Positions 23,166-36,695 of a DNA stretch of 64,000 bases are shown here, in pieces. Location of the stretch: assembly GCA_009192285.1 (NCBI GenBank), contig WBVU01000004.1, positions 2,192,001 through 2,256,000 of the forward strand, given 5' to 3'. The DNA is from Morchella semilibera (taxonomy: Eukaryota > Ascomycota > Pezizomycetes > Pezizales > Morchellaceae). The notes under the pieces were generated by a model, which did no database searches, had not been told where the DNA came from, and saw only the letters and a list, made by a program, of their open reading frames with translations. The stretch's first letter is position 1. Every line of letters begins with the position of its first letter. The translations under genes and the position numbers were made by a program.

Positions 23166-26100
23166 ATGGACGAAATAACCCGTCTTGCTGACGAGACGCC
23201 ATGTCCTATTCGCTCTTTCTCAGGAGGAAGCCAACAACAGTTACAAACTTTCTCCCAACCTGTAGTTTCTGATGATGATGACGACGAGGACCTTGATTAT
23301 ACCAGAGCTCTACCTGATGATTTCCAGCTTTTCCCGAAAAGAGCAAACAAAGCTCGAAAGTCTGGGTTGCACGAACCCCCGAGGCGAATGACAGGGGTTC
23401 CAAAGCAAGATAAAAACATAAATCAGAACATACGACGACAAACAGCGCCCGAGAAGCCCGAGAAGGCCCCGGAGAGAGCTATCGATAGAGCGCCAGAGAG
23501 AGCTCTCCCAGAAAGGGCGCTAGAAAGACTCCTTCCTCAAAGGGCTTCTACCGAGAACAACTTTCAAATTGATGTTATTCAAGCCTTACAGCCACCCCAA
23601 CAGCAGATAAGAGGCCAAGGATTACACCAACAACCAAGAAGGATAGGAGCCGGAATGACAAAAAAGATTGAGACGAAAAATCGACGTAGGGTTAGTACAA
23701 TGCTTGCAGCAATAAAATCCCAGGCTCGGGGTGGGCAGGAGGTTCCGGCCACTACTCCATCGGTTGTAGGGTCAACAAGGCCTTGGCAAGGAAATGATAG
23801 GGCAGTGCCTAGTGATAAGACGAAGAGTGCAACAGGTTCCCAGGCGAAATCAATTAACGAGGTTGTACCGACTGAGAAGGAGTCTTTGTATGTACCTCCG
23901 AAACGGATGCCACTCCATGCTCCGTCGCGTGGTGTTCACCAGCCGGGTGCTGATGTTGCCCGTCGTGGGAATTCTGGGGGAAAGAAAACATCCCCCCTGG
24001 AAAATTCCCCGTTGCGGGAGGTTTCAACAAGAACGCTGGGAGAACATCCAGTGGGAATGAGAAGGAAGCCAAACAAAAACCACAGATAAATGCTAGCATT
24101 GGAAATATGGGACCACCCGAGCGCCATACTTTCAAGGAACCTCAAAGATATGCACAGGGATCATTAAAGCGGGGCAGCGAGTCGATGATACTAGATGATG
24201 ATGATTTTTCTTTCATATCTGGCTCTACACCATCTACAGCAGGGTCTGGGAATTCTTCAAATGTTAGATCCGATAAGCTCCGACTTCTTAAGCGTCGGAA
24301 GCTTGGTATGCAACTTCTACCAACACCGCCTTCCTTAACAAGGGAAGAGGAGGCTGAGTTGGCACCTTTTTCTCTCCCGATGGATCACCTTCAACATGGT
24401 GCCCCTTTTCGAATTTTAGGAGGCAAACAGCCTAAGCAAAGGCTGAATCCAGTATTACAAGAGGGTTTGTTTAGAGCTGAAATGTACGAAGAGTCGTGGC
24501 TTATGGCACAAGAATCCTCGGTTTCTCAACTCCTAAACTCCATTTTATCTGATTCTACTACTCCACCTCATGACCTTGATGTGCGGAAAGACTTTGTACG
24601 AATATACTCAGCCGCTCCCTTTCCGCTACTTTTCAAGCGTTTGCAAGCTAGCCTTCTTTATGGGGCTCTATCTGTACCAAAGGATATCCTCGAAAAGAGT
24701 TCAGCAGCAAGGTTTGGAGGGGCTGGTGTTGGCTACAAAGGCCAGGGTTGGGGTTGGGCAGAAGACATCGCCATTCGTAAAAGATTCATGGCCCTTTTCT
24801 TCGATTGCTACAATCTACCGGCGTTAATCCCGGGGCTGGAAGTCGTAATAGGAAGGGAGATGTTTCCAGACTCATACAAAAATACTACTGAAAAAAGGAA
24901 GCTCGCCGAGGTATTTTTTGAACGATATCTTGTGAAATGTGAAGATGTGTTAGCATCTCCACCAGTTGAAGCTAAACTGAGAGGTGATGCTGCCGCTAGT
25001 TCTCATGGGGATACTGAGGATTGGGGGAGCCCAGCATGGCTATTGAGGAGGAGTTTGCTGAGGAGTTTGCTACTGGTGCTGTTGATGGATAAAGGAAAGT
25101 CTCAGGGCGCACTTGGGAGCTTAAGATTGTTTAAAAAGGCACGCAATCCCTTATTAAACTTTATTTCTCTTCGGGCTGTTTTTAATTATTGCACAGTCTT
25201 CGCCACATAAATCTTCGGCATCAATCCTACAATCCTTTTCGAGGCTACTCCTACCGTCAATAGGAGATATTTTAAGACCATTAAGTCACCTCAGTTATCT
25301 CCCAGAAGTCTCGCAGCATCCGTTAGAAGAGTATGAATACGAAATATCCAACCTTGCAGTAGATATGCGTGATGGTGTACGTCTTTGTCGAGTTGTCGAG
25401 CTCCTACTCTATCCTCAACCTCCGCCAGACTCAGAAAAAACACTAAAGAGTATCAATCAATTGCCACTATCCTCTAATTTGAAGCTCCCCGCTACCACCC
25501 AAACCCACAAACTATATAATGTTTCATTGGCCCTCACAGCCCTCGAGTCTGTTGGGGGGAACCCGCGCAAAGTTACAGCAAAAGAAATCATTGATGGGTT
25601 CCGCGAGAAGACGGTTGGACTGTTATGGGGAGTTGTCAGTAGGTGGGGGCTTGAGCTATTAGTAGATTGGAAAGAAGTGAAAAAGGAAACTAGAAGGCTC
25701 CAACATCGGGCAAAGTTTTTTTCAAGCGATGATGATGAGGAGATGGAGGAACTAACTAATTACACACAATTACTGTACGAATGGGCAGGTTCTATTGCAA
25801 AACTACATGGTTTGTGTATTGACAACCTTACGACAAGTTTCTCTGACGGTAAGGTATTTGCCAAGATTGTGGAAGAGTACGAACAGTTTTTTCCAGTAGA
25901 TATAAAGAGAGGTAAAGGTGCATCACTAGAGGAAAAACTGAAGGCGCTTGGATGCAGTTCGTATTTTGGTAAGACCTACAAAAAGATATGCCCCTAACTG
26001 CATGATGCTAATAGGCTTGGTGATTTCCAGCTGGATTGTTTGCCAACTCAGAGAACGAGAGAATATTTGACGAGGAATTTGTCATAGCTGGATTGGCCTA

Positions 26101-27873
26101 TCTGTGCTCAAGACTCTTCCAGTGGTCTGTCAAGGAACGGGCAGCGGTGACAATTCAAAGGGCATATCGGTCTCATGCTTTCCGTTGCGTGTCTCGCAAA
26201 CGCATTACTCTACTTATTCTCGCTCATGAGTGCGCTATAGTGGCCAATACACGGATTAGGGTTACGAACGCTGCAATCACCATTCAACGGGCCTATAGAG
26301 GATACCTTCACCTTCAAATAAAGAGGCTTGTTAATGGCACGATAAAAGTCCAGTCAATTATGCGTGGCGCTCTTGCGCGTATAGTATTTAAAAAGCGGGT
26401 AACGACGATAATTATGACCCAAAGAACATGGAGGGAGATACGAGAATCTCGGTTCTGGGATAGGATCGGGATTGCAAAGGAGTCAATGATAGGCTTGCAG
26501 GCTGTCGCCAGGGGTGTATTGTTGAGAAAGAGGCTAGAGCAGCAAAATATTGCCGTGAAGGCACTCGAGGAATGGTGGTCAAATCGGCTTATTCAGCGGG
26601 GAATTCAAACAGAATACCTGGCCTTGAGAAATGCAACTATTATGATTCAAAAATGGTGGAGGGTCCAAATTGCGGTCCAAATCCCTCGTCAAGACTTCCG
26701 TCGTATACGAAACGCAATAGTCAATGTTCAGACTATTTCCAGAGGTTTACTAGCACGACATATTTCTAAGCAAAAGGTTCAAGCGGCATGTGTCATACAA
26801 CAACATTTCAAGGCATATAGGGCTGGCCTCGTAGACCGATTAAACTTTCTTGAGTTGAGGTGGGCGACACTTAATGTTCAGCGTCTTCGCCGGTCTTTCA
26901 TCACCACACGGCAGGAGAGGGCACAATTCTTAGCTTTGAAGGCTTGGGCTGTGGTTCTCCAGCGTAACTTCCGGAGAAATATTGAAAGGCGAGATGCGAC
27001 AATTTTGATTCAGAAAAGTTGGAGGAAGTTTGCCTGGCTCGTTAGGTTAAGGAAAATATTTAGAGAGGTGGTCATGATCCAAAGTGTGTGGAGAGGATAT
27101 AAGGTACGAGAGGCATCAAATACCAGAGTTAGGATTGCGCGGCGAAGACTTCAGGGAGCTATATCACTCCAAGTGGCGGATAGTGACCGGCTATGTGAAA
27201 GAGAGAAAAGGGGACTTGATTTGATAAAAACACCCACGGGCTATGGGAGAGGCGCCATGCAGTTAGGTATGCAGTCAGAGAACGAAGAGCTCGTAGTCGA
27301 TGCTAACTACCATTTATAGACACCGTAACTAGATATTCAAGAGAGTGTGCAATTAGGGTCGTCAAGAATGAAGTTGCTATGTTGGCGTTACTCTCGAATA
27401 TCGAAACATTTCTTAGGCAACCACAGAAACACGCCGCACCTGCTGTCGCTCGTAACCTCGCCCTTGCGGTCAGTATAATTCACAACATTTCACAATCGTC
27501 TTATGCGGTCGTAATACTCGCAAAACCACCCCAGAGACCTGCCAAAAAACCAATACCTGGCAATGTTGTAGTCCCCAGGGACGTTTTTACTATAATTTTA
27601 GATCTCATCGATACTATGAAGCTTGCAGCCGCGAATACCCTTCAGTCAGAAATTCTCAACACTTCGATAAACATCCTGAAGCAGGCTGTAGCGAGCAATA
27701 GTGTACGTCAAAGACTCTTGGCAAGGAAAAAGTGGGTGGAGAAACTAGGTTCAGTTACGAGGGGAATCAAAGATGACGAGGAGAAAAGGTCCAGCACCAG
27801 ATTTGGGAGCGGGAAAGTGGAGCTAGCAAAAGCTTCTGTTCTTGAAGGGATCATGATCACTCTGTGTAGCTGA
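23166..27873 (+). CDS. Abnormal-spindle (ASPM)-like calponin-homology/IQ protein
   Basis: Family role: calmodulin-binding protein at spindle poles and microtubule minus ends. Exons are 23166-25968, 26031-27266 and 27320-27873 (about 1530 residues). The N-terminus has DETPCP and an acidic DDDDDEDLDYTRALPDDF block, then basic disordered sequence with APER repeats and a likely KEN box (GKENIPPGK). Then come SSPHKSSASIL and NLAVDMRDGVRLCRVVELLL, typical of the ASPM CH region, and WAGSIAKLHGLCIDNLTTSF before intron 1. Exon 2 encodes about nine IQ motifs (e.g. TIQRAYRSHAF, TIQRAYRGYLH, MIQSVWRGYKV). The C-terminus is helical and repeat-like. Two frame breaks occur. One is near the five-G run 23976-23980, where one more G restores the KENIPP frame. 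The other is at about 25145-25200, before SSPHKSS. The clean flanking exons suggest residual sequence error rather than a dead gene. Confidence 0.85.
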
Positions 27874-30093
27874 TTTTGCCAGTACGGGCTTATGACTACA
27901 ATTTTTTTTTCTTGACCGAGGGGGGCCGGTTTTTTACTTTTTTCACTTCGCACACTATTTTATCTTTTGTATGGCAATATTTTGTTTATTGGCTGGATGG
28001 GATTGCGCCGGATGGGATTGCGCCGTAAACGAACGAAAGGAGTTTGATTCTACGAACTGGTTTTATGGGTGTTGGGGATTAACGGTTTTTATTCTTATTG
28101 AACTGCCTGACGAAATGGGTGTAGGTTTTGATCAATATCTCATCGAAGTAACTATACGTACTTTTATATACTTCATAGTCACATGAATCCCATCGTTGCA
28201 GTTTACATTATTTAGGGATTGCACGTGACCTTATAACATAACAAACGTCAGTGGCGTGGAGGAAGCAACGATTGAGAGAAGAGTCGACAAGCGAATAAAC
28301 ACAAGCCTCGAAGCTAGAGCATCGGTGCCTGTCACTCACCCGGTAAATTTCGAACACGTCTGCGGCTGCAGGTCCCGAAAAAGGTGTGTTACCGAACAAT
28401 TTAAGCTTTTTCAGATGCCTTTTTTTTTTTTTTTTTCCCTTCTTTTTTTTTCTTAGGCATTCTTATTGCCACCCTAGTTCGGCCAGTGATCTCTGGGGCT
28501 ACTTGCTTGGCAGTAATCATAGCGTATCACTCGAGATTGTTTACATGTTACTACAATTGTACTTGTAGTATCATATATGAAAAGCCTGTAAGGAGATTTT
28601 GGGAGAGGATTTTTTTAGGATTTATCTTTATACCCGTTTGAAGCTCTTGTATGCAAGCAGCTAGATTGAATACATGTAATTCCGATGAAAACAATACCCC
28701 TGTTTCTGGGTAGGTACATGTACCTACATACATGTATGTAATTGTTTGCATCACACGCATCATAAAACGCCGCATTGGGACATATGAAAGGCACTGGTTG
28801 GAATGTTCCTAATCTTTGGGAATCTAATGGAAATTGAGCTATGAGTATATAAATATATTAGTGCGCATATAATTACTTAATTAAATTAAAACATCATGTA
28901 ATAAGGTGAAGGTGAAGTGATGTTTCGAAGGATGCCAAGGTGGGGCTGGGAGATACACGATACATGTACCTATGGTGGCTAGTGCAACAGCCCTTGATTA
29001 CAAACACAATTATCAAAGACACAGGGAAGCAAACCTAAATAATAAAATAATATAAAAAATGAAATGAAATACAATGAAGAATAGAATAGTGGGAGCCATC
29101 GTGAAAGAAGGAAAAAAAAAAACATCCAGAGGCTGGCCTTACTAGCCAAATGGACATCGTTTTCGTTACTCTCCCAAGATCACCATTCCCACCTTCCCAC
29201 CTCCCCTCCCCCCTCCCTCCAAACCCCAAGTCGTACCTCACACGAAACTGTGAGTAAATGTATTATATCTACATGTAGGCTTGTGGTGCGACCGTGAGGA
29301 AGTCTAAAAAATTCAAACCTGGTCGGTTCACCTAACTACAATACCAGATATTGTTTTCGTTCTCAAGAGTTGCGTCGCGCGGCTTCCTCCCTGTCGTGTC
29401 TCGTCTCGCCACTCTTCACGCGTCGACCCCCGCGATCTTGATTCTAATTGATAATCAGATTTATCTTCCGCGCTTTTCTTTTCTCTGTTTGTAAGACGCT
29501 GTCGGCGCTCAAGGTATTCGATTTCTCCTTTCCTGCGATTTTTTCCTTTCTTTCTGGACTTACTTTTCCGCTCTCTGTAGTCCTTTGGTAAAGCGTTAAT
29601 TCAGCGTACCTTAGCCACGGATATCCCTTCGCTGCTGAATAAATCATCAATACTCGTTCCCCAGATCCCACTATCGCTGCCACTGCTCTCTCGCGCCCTC
29701 GAAAAAGTGCGTTTCAATCAGAACTGCGATAGTTCTCCTGGTTTGCGTCGTGTCAGAATAATAAAAATAATTTTTTTTTAAAAAATATCTTTTACAAGTA
29801 TGTTGAGGTCCTTGCTCCCGTAGCTCATCCGTATATCACGTTTTTATTTCTAGCTGTCCTTTCACCTGACTTCTGTCCCTTTCCAACCCCCTCAACTTAC
29901 TGCTCCTCGTAGCCTCCCTTCCACACACACGCACGCACGCACATACTCCTTTCCCTCGAACCTCTATCTGTTGATCAACCCTTCTTTCCGTCATACAACT
30001 TGTATAGGTTGGAAATATTTACAATCTTTAGTACGAACCCTTGGTCTCCATTAGGAACTCGTCACTCCCGCCTTTACACCCAGATCGCTCGAA
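27874..30093. other. Intergenic region, ASPM-like to Yta7-like
   Basis: No gene is supported. It contains T-rich runs near 28420-28455 and TACATGTA palindromes near 28674, 28714, 28728, 28966 and 29271. From about 29300 there is a pyrimidine-rich stretch with a short CACG repeat near 29925-29942, probably promoter and leader of the Yta7-like gene. Confidence 0.55.
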
Positions 30094-33000
30094 ATGCCGG
30101 CTCGTAATGCGGCAGCTGCGGCAGCTGCGGCGCGCAAACGGAAACGTCACGAAGACCCCCTCGCGTCAGATCCGGACGATGAGAACTTCCTTGATGCGCC
30201 ATCTCCGAGAGCGACCAGTCGTAAATCAAAGCCTTCTGGCAAGGGCAGGAAGAATACATCCAGTAGTAGGAGAAGAGGTGGAGGCTATGACGACGACGAC
30301 GATGATGAGGATGATGACGAAGACGACATCTCCGATGACATTGACGGGGACTCCGTTGAGGATGATGAACCAGTAGAGATGAGTTCAGCAGGGAGGCCGG
30401 TACGCAGAGCAGCGAAGTCTAGGACTGCCAACTATGCCGAGGAAGATTCAGATGATGTCGACCGCGTGGATGAGATTGAGGACGATGATGAGGACCAGCA
30501 GGCAGCAAAACCAAAAAGTTCAAGAAAAAACGTTAAAACAGAAGCCCTGCCTGCGAAAAAGCTAGTCATTAAGCTAAGGGTGGGTAGGGATCAGCTTAAG
30601 TCGGGGTATGTAACCTCAAACCTTCCCACCAGGAGATCTACCAGGGCTTCTTCAGCAAACGCACAGACGCGTCCAACTACCGCTGGTAAGGCACCTGTAA
30701 AGTCCATAGGCACCCGTGGGGGTAGCGCTGGGCCTTCTACTAGTACCGCTCCGACAACAAGAAGAAGTAGTCGATTAGGACATGACAATGAACCACATAC
30801 TCAACTAGTCAACCCCGGAAAGAACACAGAGGCACTGGGTTATGAAGAGGTTATCTTGGAGGAGGAGGGGGAGAGTTCATTAGAAATATCTGCAACCCAT
30901 ACATCCAGTAATGGCGATTTCAAAAAAGAGGATGAAGGATCCATCCTATCAACGGCGGTTCATAAGAGTTACGATTCTAAAGCTATTGACGATAACGTTC
31001 AGGATGTACCAGCCGAAGTTACTATAGAGGTCCCCGCTACAGATGCCGTCGAGGCTGAAGAGGACCTGGATGCGCCTGGGGACAAAGAAAGCGTACAAGG
31101 GGATCTAGATGCGGGTCACGACGCAGATGAGGATGAAGATTTGCCCAGCAAACGAACCCGCACCAGAAGTATCGGCGGAAGTGGGCTCCGTGACCCCACG
31201 ATCTCCCCACGGACAACGAGGTCAGCCGCAGACAAAGAGCGAGCACTTACCCTGAGTGCTGATAAGAGGAGTCTCAAAGATTCTCCTTCCAAGGGTGGAA
31301 AACGCCTTGGACGGTTGAGGAAAAGCAATCGTGGAGGGAGCCGAAAGGCTGGAGGTCAAAGCGATGAAGACGAGTACCGGGAAGAGGATCCAAGCGGTGA
31401 AGATGATGATGAATTGTCTTCAGACGCGGGCTCGCCTTCGAAGGCACCGAGATCAACACAGGGGTTTATCGTACAAGATGATGACGAAGATTACTCGGAG
31501 GCCAACAATACACGGCGCGGGAGAAGCCAAGGAAAACGGCCAGAACAATCATCTTCCCATCTGCGGAGTAAACGACGGTTGGATTCATCAGATCATGAAC
31601 AAGTGAGTCAGGCCGAACAGCAGGAGGCAGCGGAAGAACTCGAGGAGTTAAGGCCTTCACCTAAGCGGCGAAGGGCAACTAGAGGGTCTGGGCCGTCCGG
31701 GGGCGAAGCTACCGACAGGACCCTTAGAAGAAGAGCCCAACCTGTTGATTATCGAATTTTACGGCCAGAAAACAAGATACTGTTCGATGAGCCTGAAGGA
31801 GGTGCATCCACTCCCTCGAGGAGACGTACTGGGGCTGCTGCTGCGCCAGGGAAATCTCTTTTCGATACGTTTGGCCCATTTGGTGGTGCGAATGGTCATA
31901 TGCCTCTGTTTGGTCGGCCCGGAAAATTTAGTAATTTACCTCTTGATGTTGACTCGGATAGTTCAGATGACGAAAGGATGCAGAAACCTAATGGTGCTGG
32001 AGGAATGGGCGGAATCGGTGGAGGAATGGGTATGACCCCACAACTGCTGCTGGCCCGGGGCTTCTCCCTTCGATAGCCCAGACACACAATATGGACGCAC
32101 TCCAAGGAACACCGGCAAACCTTGGAAAAGTTACGAAGCCAGCAAAGCAAACGCTTGCGGATGCAGATCCATTAGGCGTTGCTACAGATATAACTTTTGA
32201 TAGTGTTGGGGGTCTAGACGATAAAATACATCAACTTAAGGAGATGGTTCAATTGCCTCTTTCCTATCCGGAAATATTTGCTGCAAAGAACATGACCCCC
32301 CTCGCGGCGTGTTATTTTATGGGCCCCCGGGCACCGGTAAAACATTGATGGCAAGGGCTTTGGCCGCTAGTTGTAGTTCTGAGAGCAGGAAGGTCACTTT
32401 CTACATGAGAAAAGGTGCCGATTGTTTGAGCAAATGGGTCGGGGAAGCCGAAAGGCAGTTGAGACTGTTGTTTGAAGAGGCCAAGAATAATCAGCCAAGC
32501 ATTATCTTTTTTGATGAAATCGATGGTATATTTCATCCCCTTTATTTCATGATATGACATCTCACTCTATGTATAGGTCTTGCACCCGTCCGTTCAAGTA
32601 AACAAGAACAGATTCATGCTTCTATTGTCTCAACATTACTGGCCCTTATGGACGGTATGGACGGTAGAGGTCAAGTCGTGGTTATTGGGGCAACTAATAG
32701 GCCTGATGCGATCGATCCAGCGCTAAGAAGACCTGGTAGATTCGATCGGGAGTTCTATTTCCCTCTGCCTACAACCGAGGCAAGAAGAAAGATCATTGAC
32801 ATACACACAAAAGGATGGGAGCCACCTTTGGAGAATGCATTTAAGGATCAATTGGCGGAGCTAACAAAGGGATATGGTGGTGCCGATCTCAGAGCATTAT
32901 GTACTGAAGCTGCTTTGAATGCCGTCCAAAGAACCTATCCTCAAATTTACATGACGCCGGAGAAATTGAAAGTTGATGCGCAGAGTATCAAAGTTTCGGC

Positions 33001-35509
33001 CAAAGATTTCATGGTATCCCTGAAGAGTGAGTAATTGTACCAATATAGTCGTAGAAGATCTCTAACATTCCTAGATATGGTGCCTTCTTCCGAGCGATCA
33101 TCATCGTCGGGGGCATCACCATTACCAAGACACATTGAGCCATTGCTTTCCTCTCAACTTGATTCTATCAAAGACGCTCTCAAATTGATCCTACCTGACA
33201 GGAAGCGCTTGTCTGTTTTTGAGGAGGCACTACTAGAAGACGAGATTGATGTAGATGGGGGCTTTGAGCGTGAAAAAATGATGTCAGATTTTGAAACAGC
33301 TCGGGTCTTCCGTCCACGGTTATTGATCCATGGACCTACGGGTATGGGCCAACACTATATCGCTGCCGCGATTTTGCACCATTTAGAAAAAGTTCACGTG
33401 CAATCATTCGACCTAGCAACTTTAATGGGTGATTCAACAAGGTCGATGGAAGCTGCTATCGTTCAGTTATTCGTGGAAGTGAAACGGCGGAAACCTAGCG
33501 TTATTTTTGTTCCCGAAATTGATACGTGGTACAAATCACTGACTGGTCATGCCCTGGCTACATTTAAGGGCTTGCTACAGAGCATACCCGCAAATGAACC
33601 TATCCTTTTTCTTGGAGTAACCGAACAAGAGGTTAAGGACCTGCCGTATCAAATACTCATGGACTTTTTTGGATATTCTCGAAAGGATCGCTTTGAGCTT
33701 GGGAAGCCAAACAAGGTTTGTTCCTGGTACTTTAAAGCTTATGTATATGTACGGAATTAACGGTATTCTGTAGAATGCACGGTTCCAGTATTTTGGCAAC
33801 GTGATCTCGCATATACGCAAGGCACCGATAGACTTCCCGCCCGATCCCAATAATCGCAAAAAAAGGGTTTTGGAAGTACTTGAAAAAGTCGCACCACCCC
33901 CGCCCCGCGAAATGACAAAGGAGGAAATTAGGGCGCAAGAACAGAAGGACCGACAAATTAAGAACTGGCTTAAGATAAGGCTTAACCCAATGATGGAGTC
34001 TATCAAGTCGAGATACCGCCGTTTTAAGAAGCCAGTCATCGAATATGATCTTATCAAGCATCTACTAGATCCCCCACCCCAACCTGACATCGAGATTATA
34101 ACATCAGATATCCCACCTCAACCAGCACAAGAACGTTACAGAATCTTTTTTGATGAGGTTGATGAGCAACTCAGAGTTCAGGACACGGGGGCTAACAAGA
34201 CATACTACAACCTGGACATCGATGTTATCGAGGAGAGGTTGTCAAACGGGTACTATTGCACTCCTAAACAATTCCTTCACGATCTAGAGCATATCAGATA
34301 CGATGCGGATATAAGTGGCGACAAAGAGCGGAAAATGAAAGCCAATGAAATGCTCACAAATGCCGAGGTTTTTGTTGCCGATGTTGAAATGGATACTAGT
34401 TTTATTGCTCAATGCGAGGATATGTTCCGACGAGAACAGAAGAAAAAGGCAGATCTGCGCGCAAAACTTGAAAGGAAAGCCAAGGCTATGGAGGATGCCC
34501 GTGAAGCTGCTGAAAAGGTGGCATCATCTGCTAATCGCCAAAGTAACGGAAGCCCTGCAAAATCCAAGGCAAATTCTCACGAGAGCCCAAGCAATGGAGG
34601 TTCTTTTAATTCGAATGGTGCTCTTGAAGAAGCGGTTGTGCCGTCCTCAAATCCTGAAAATGAATTGCAGGGTAGCGACCACGCGAACGTGCCTGCGACA
34701 CCGCGGATGGATCTGCGATTGGATATAGAATCGCCATGGGCGCCCTTCCCAAGCCAGCAAAGCGGGCCAAACAGATCAGCGACGCAGTTAGCCCAGATGT
34801 CAGCTGTGGTTGGAGCTTCCGTGGGATTAACTCCATTTAATAATAGCAATGATGGGAGTGGTAATATGATACTTAACTACGCGTCAACGACAACATCCGG
34901 GAAAAGGACAAGTGATGGGACACAGCCAACATTGAATAGTCATTCGAACAGTAATGGTACGCAAAATAGCAATAGCTTTGTTAACACAAATTTTCAAGGG
35001 CCAATGTTCCCAAACCCTGAGCAAGACGATTCACAATTGCCTGACACACAAAGTAAGTTTATCCTTCCGAAGTTATGGGCCTATTTCTAACCTGCTTTTT
35101 AGTTGTTGCCTCCTCATACTCAGAAATCAATAGTAGCCAGTCTCTACCGTCACAATCAACACCTCAATTTTCTACTGGATCACAAGCAATCAGCTTATCA
35201 CAGGGCTCTCAGATTGGTGGCAGCTTTCCAGCACCACCAATATTCGAGCTACCAGCATCGAAAGCTCCAGAGCTTATCATTGATAACGAGAGGATCGACA
35301 CTATACATCACAGGTTATCTGACAGGACATCTGGGTATTCCGTCGAACAACTCGAACAGGTGAATGCTGCGATGATGGATGCCATTTGGAAATCTAGAAT
35401 TCTCTGGAACAGGAATGAAGTTGCGGAAAAAGCGATGGACGCATTTGAAGAAGTTGAAAAGGACATAAGGGAGCTCCAACAAGTTATGGCTACCAGCGGG
35501 AGTTTTTAA
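30094..35509 (+). CDS. yta7: Yta7/ATAD2-type AAA ATPase with bromodomain-like region
   Basis: Family role: hexameric chromatin ATPase acting on histone H3-H4 and nucleosome density in the nucleus. Exons are 30094-32525, 32577-33026, 33075-33715, 33774-35052 and 35103-35509 (about 1735 residues). The first 600 residues are disordered with long acidic runs (DDDDDDEDDDED). AAA1 is canonical: FDSVGGLDDKIHQLKEMV, Walker A GPPGTGKT, Walker B IIFFDEIDG and arginine-finger region NRPDAIDPALRRPGRFDREF. AAA2 is degenerate (GPTGMGQHY in place of a P-loop lysine, VIFVPEIDTW), as usual for the family. A bromodomain-like segment (RYRIFFDEVDEQLR...NLDIDVIEERLSNGYY) follows. Two C runs each look one base short: near 32052-32059 (before PSIAQTHNMDALQG) and at 32286-32291 (NMTPPRGVLFYGPPG). 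Both breaks sit in conserved or linker sequence and look like homopolymer error. Confidence 0.9.
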
Positions 35510-36695
35510 AAGCCTTTCCAAGTATCCTGCTTTTGTATTTTGTTTACCCGGGTTATGTGAAATTTTTGATTTGGGATTTTATATGGGATTTTTCTTGTGT
35601 TTCTATATCTTTGTTTCATTTACTGTACTTGGTTGCCGTAACTTCTAGAGTGTGGTAGAGTTGGTTTGCAACTTCTTTTATCTTTTTCCTTATTGTTTAA
35701 GATCCCGATATTTCACCGCTACTGAAAGTTGCGAATAACGGAATAAGAGGGAGGGAAATCAGTGTGCAGGACGCAGGGATCAGAGTTGGATGAGGGGATA
35801 ATTTAGTAATTTTTTTGACGCTTTGATTTGCTTGTACGATCACGACCCTCTCTATGTTTTGATCCTTCAACTTCCCAGATTTTGCTTTTTTTTTTTGACT
35901 GATCGAGATTCCCTTTGGTGTACCTTCCCCCCCCCCCCCCTTTTTTTTCCCCTCCCCTCTCCCCTCTCCCCTCTCCCAATCATGCTGTATTGTGTCTTTA
36001 TTTTCATTTAAACAAATGCTCTCTGGGTGTGCTACCGACCCGCTTGCGAAATTCGATTCTTCATGGAAAAAAATCCGATGTCTGTTAGTTGTGGTTTGCG
36101 CGCGCTATGTATGATGATAAAGCCAAGGCGAGGATTATTATGTGTGTATCCCGCCTAGGTACTGTTACTGTGTACAAAAGCTTTGATTTAGGTGGTTCAA
36201 TGGTACTTGATGTAAATACATGTACCATCCAGTACAATCATCATGCAAAAGTTCTCCTGGTTTAACAAGGGTCCATGTGCGTTTATAGTTCTGCTAGTAG
36301 AAGCTCAAGATCACAAGGGGTCATACCATGGTGGGGAGTAAGGAGGGGCAAAAAGGGAATGTACCGCGGCGGCTGGGGTTATGGGGGTTTTGTTGGTTTC
36401 GTGGGTGGGTGCCAGAAATCTGGTTTTTCTGTTGTAAATCGAGGCCGGAATGCACTAGACAGCGGGTGTGCTAGCTTGAACGGGCCTTTACTATCGAATC
36501 CCTTGCAGCTGGTTATTGCTACGATATATGGATAGAATTTTCTATGAGGGATAAGTATTTCTATTAATTTCTCTATGCTTATGCGGTCCTGTTGTTCGAT
36601 CTTAAGCGTTGCCCCCATCCCGTGAGGTGTAATTGATGGTCCTTCGAGTGATATTCTGTGTTGTGGCTATATATCAAAGCCACCACCGCCACACA
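35510..36695. other. Intergenic region, Yta7-like to CSN1
   Basis: No gene is supported. It contains a pure pyrimidine tract at about 35925-35979 (11 Cs, 8 Ts, then CCCCTCT repeats) and one TACATGTA near 36220. Confidence 0.55.

Noticed and set aside
30094-35509. Reading the Yta7-like gene as a pseudogene or two genes
   Set aside because: Both breaks are single-base deficits in C runs, and everything on either side is conserved and correctly spliced, so residual sequence error is the simpler reading.
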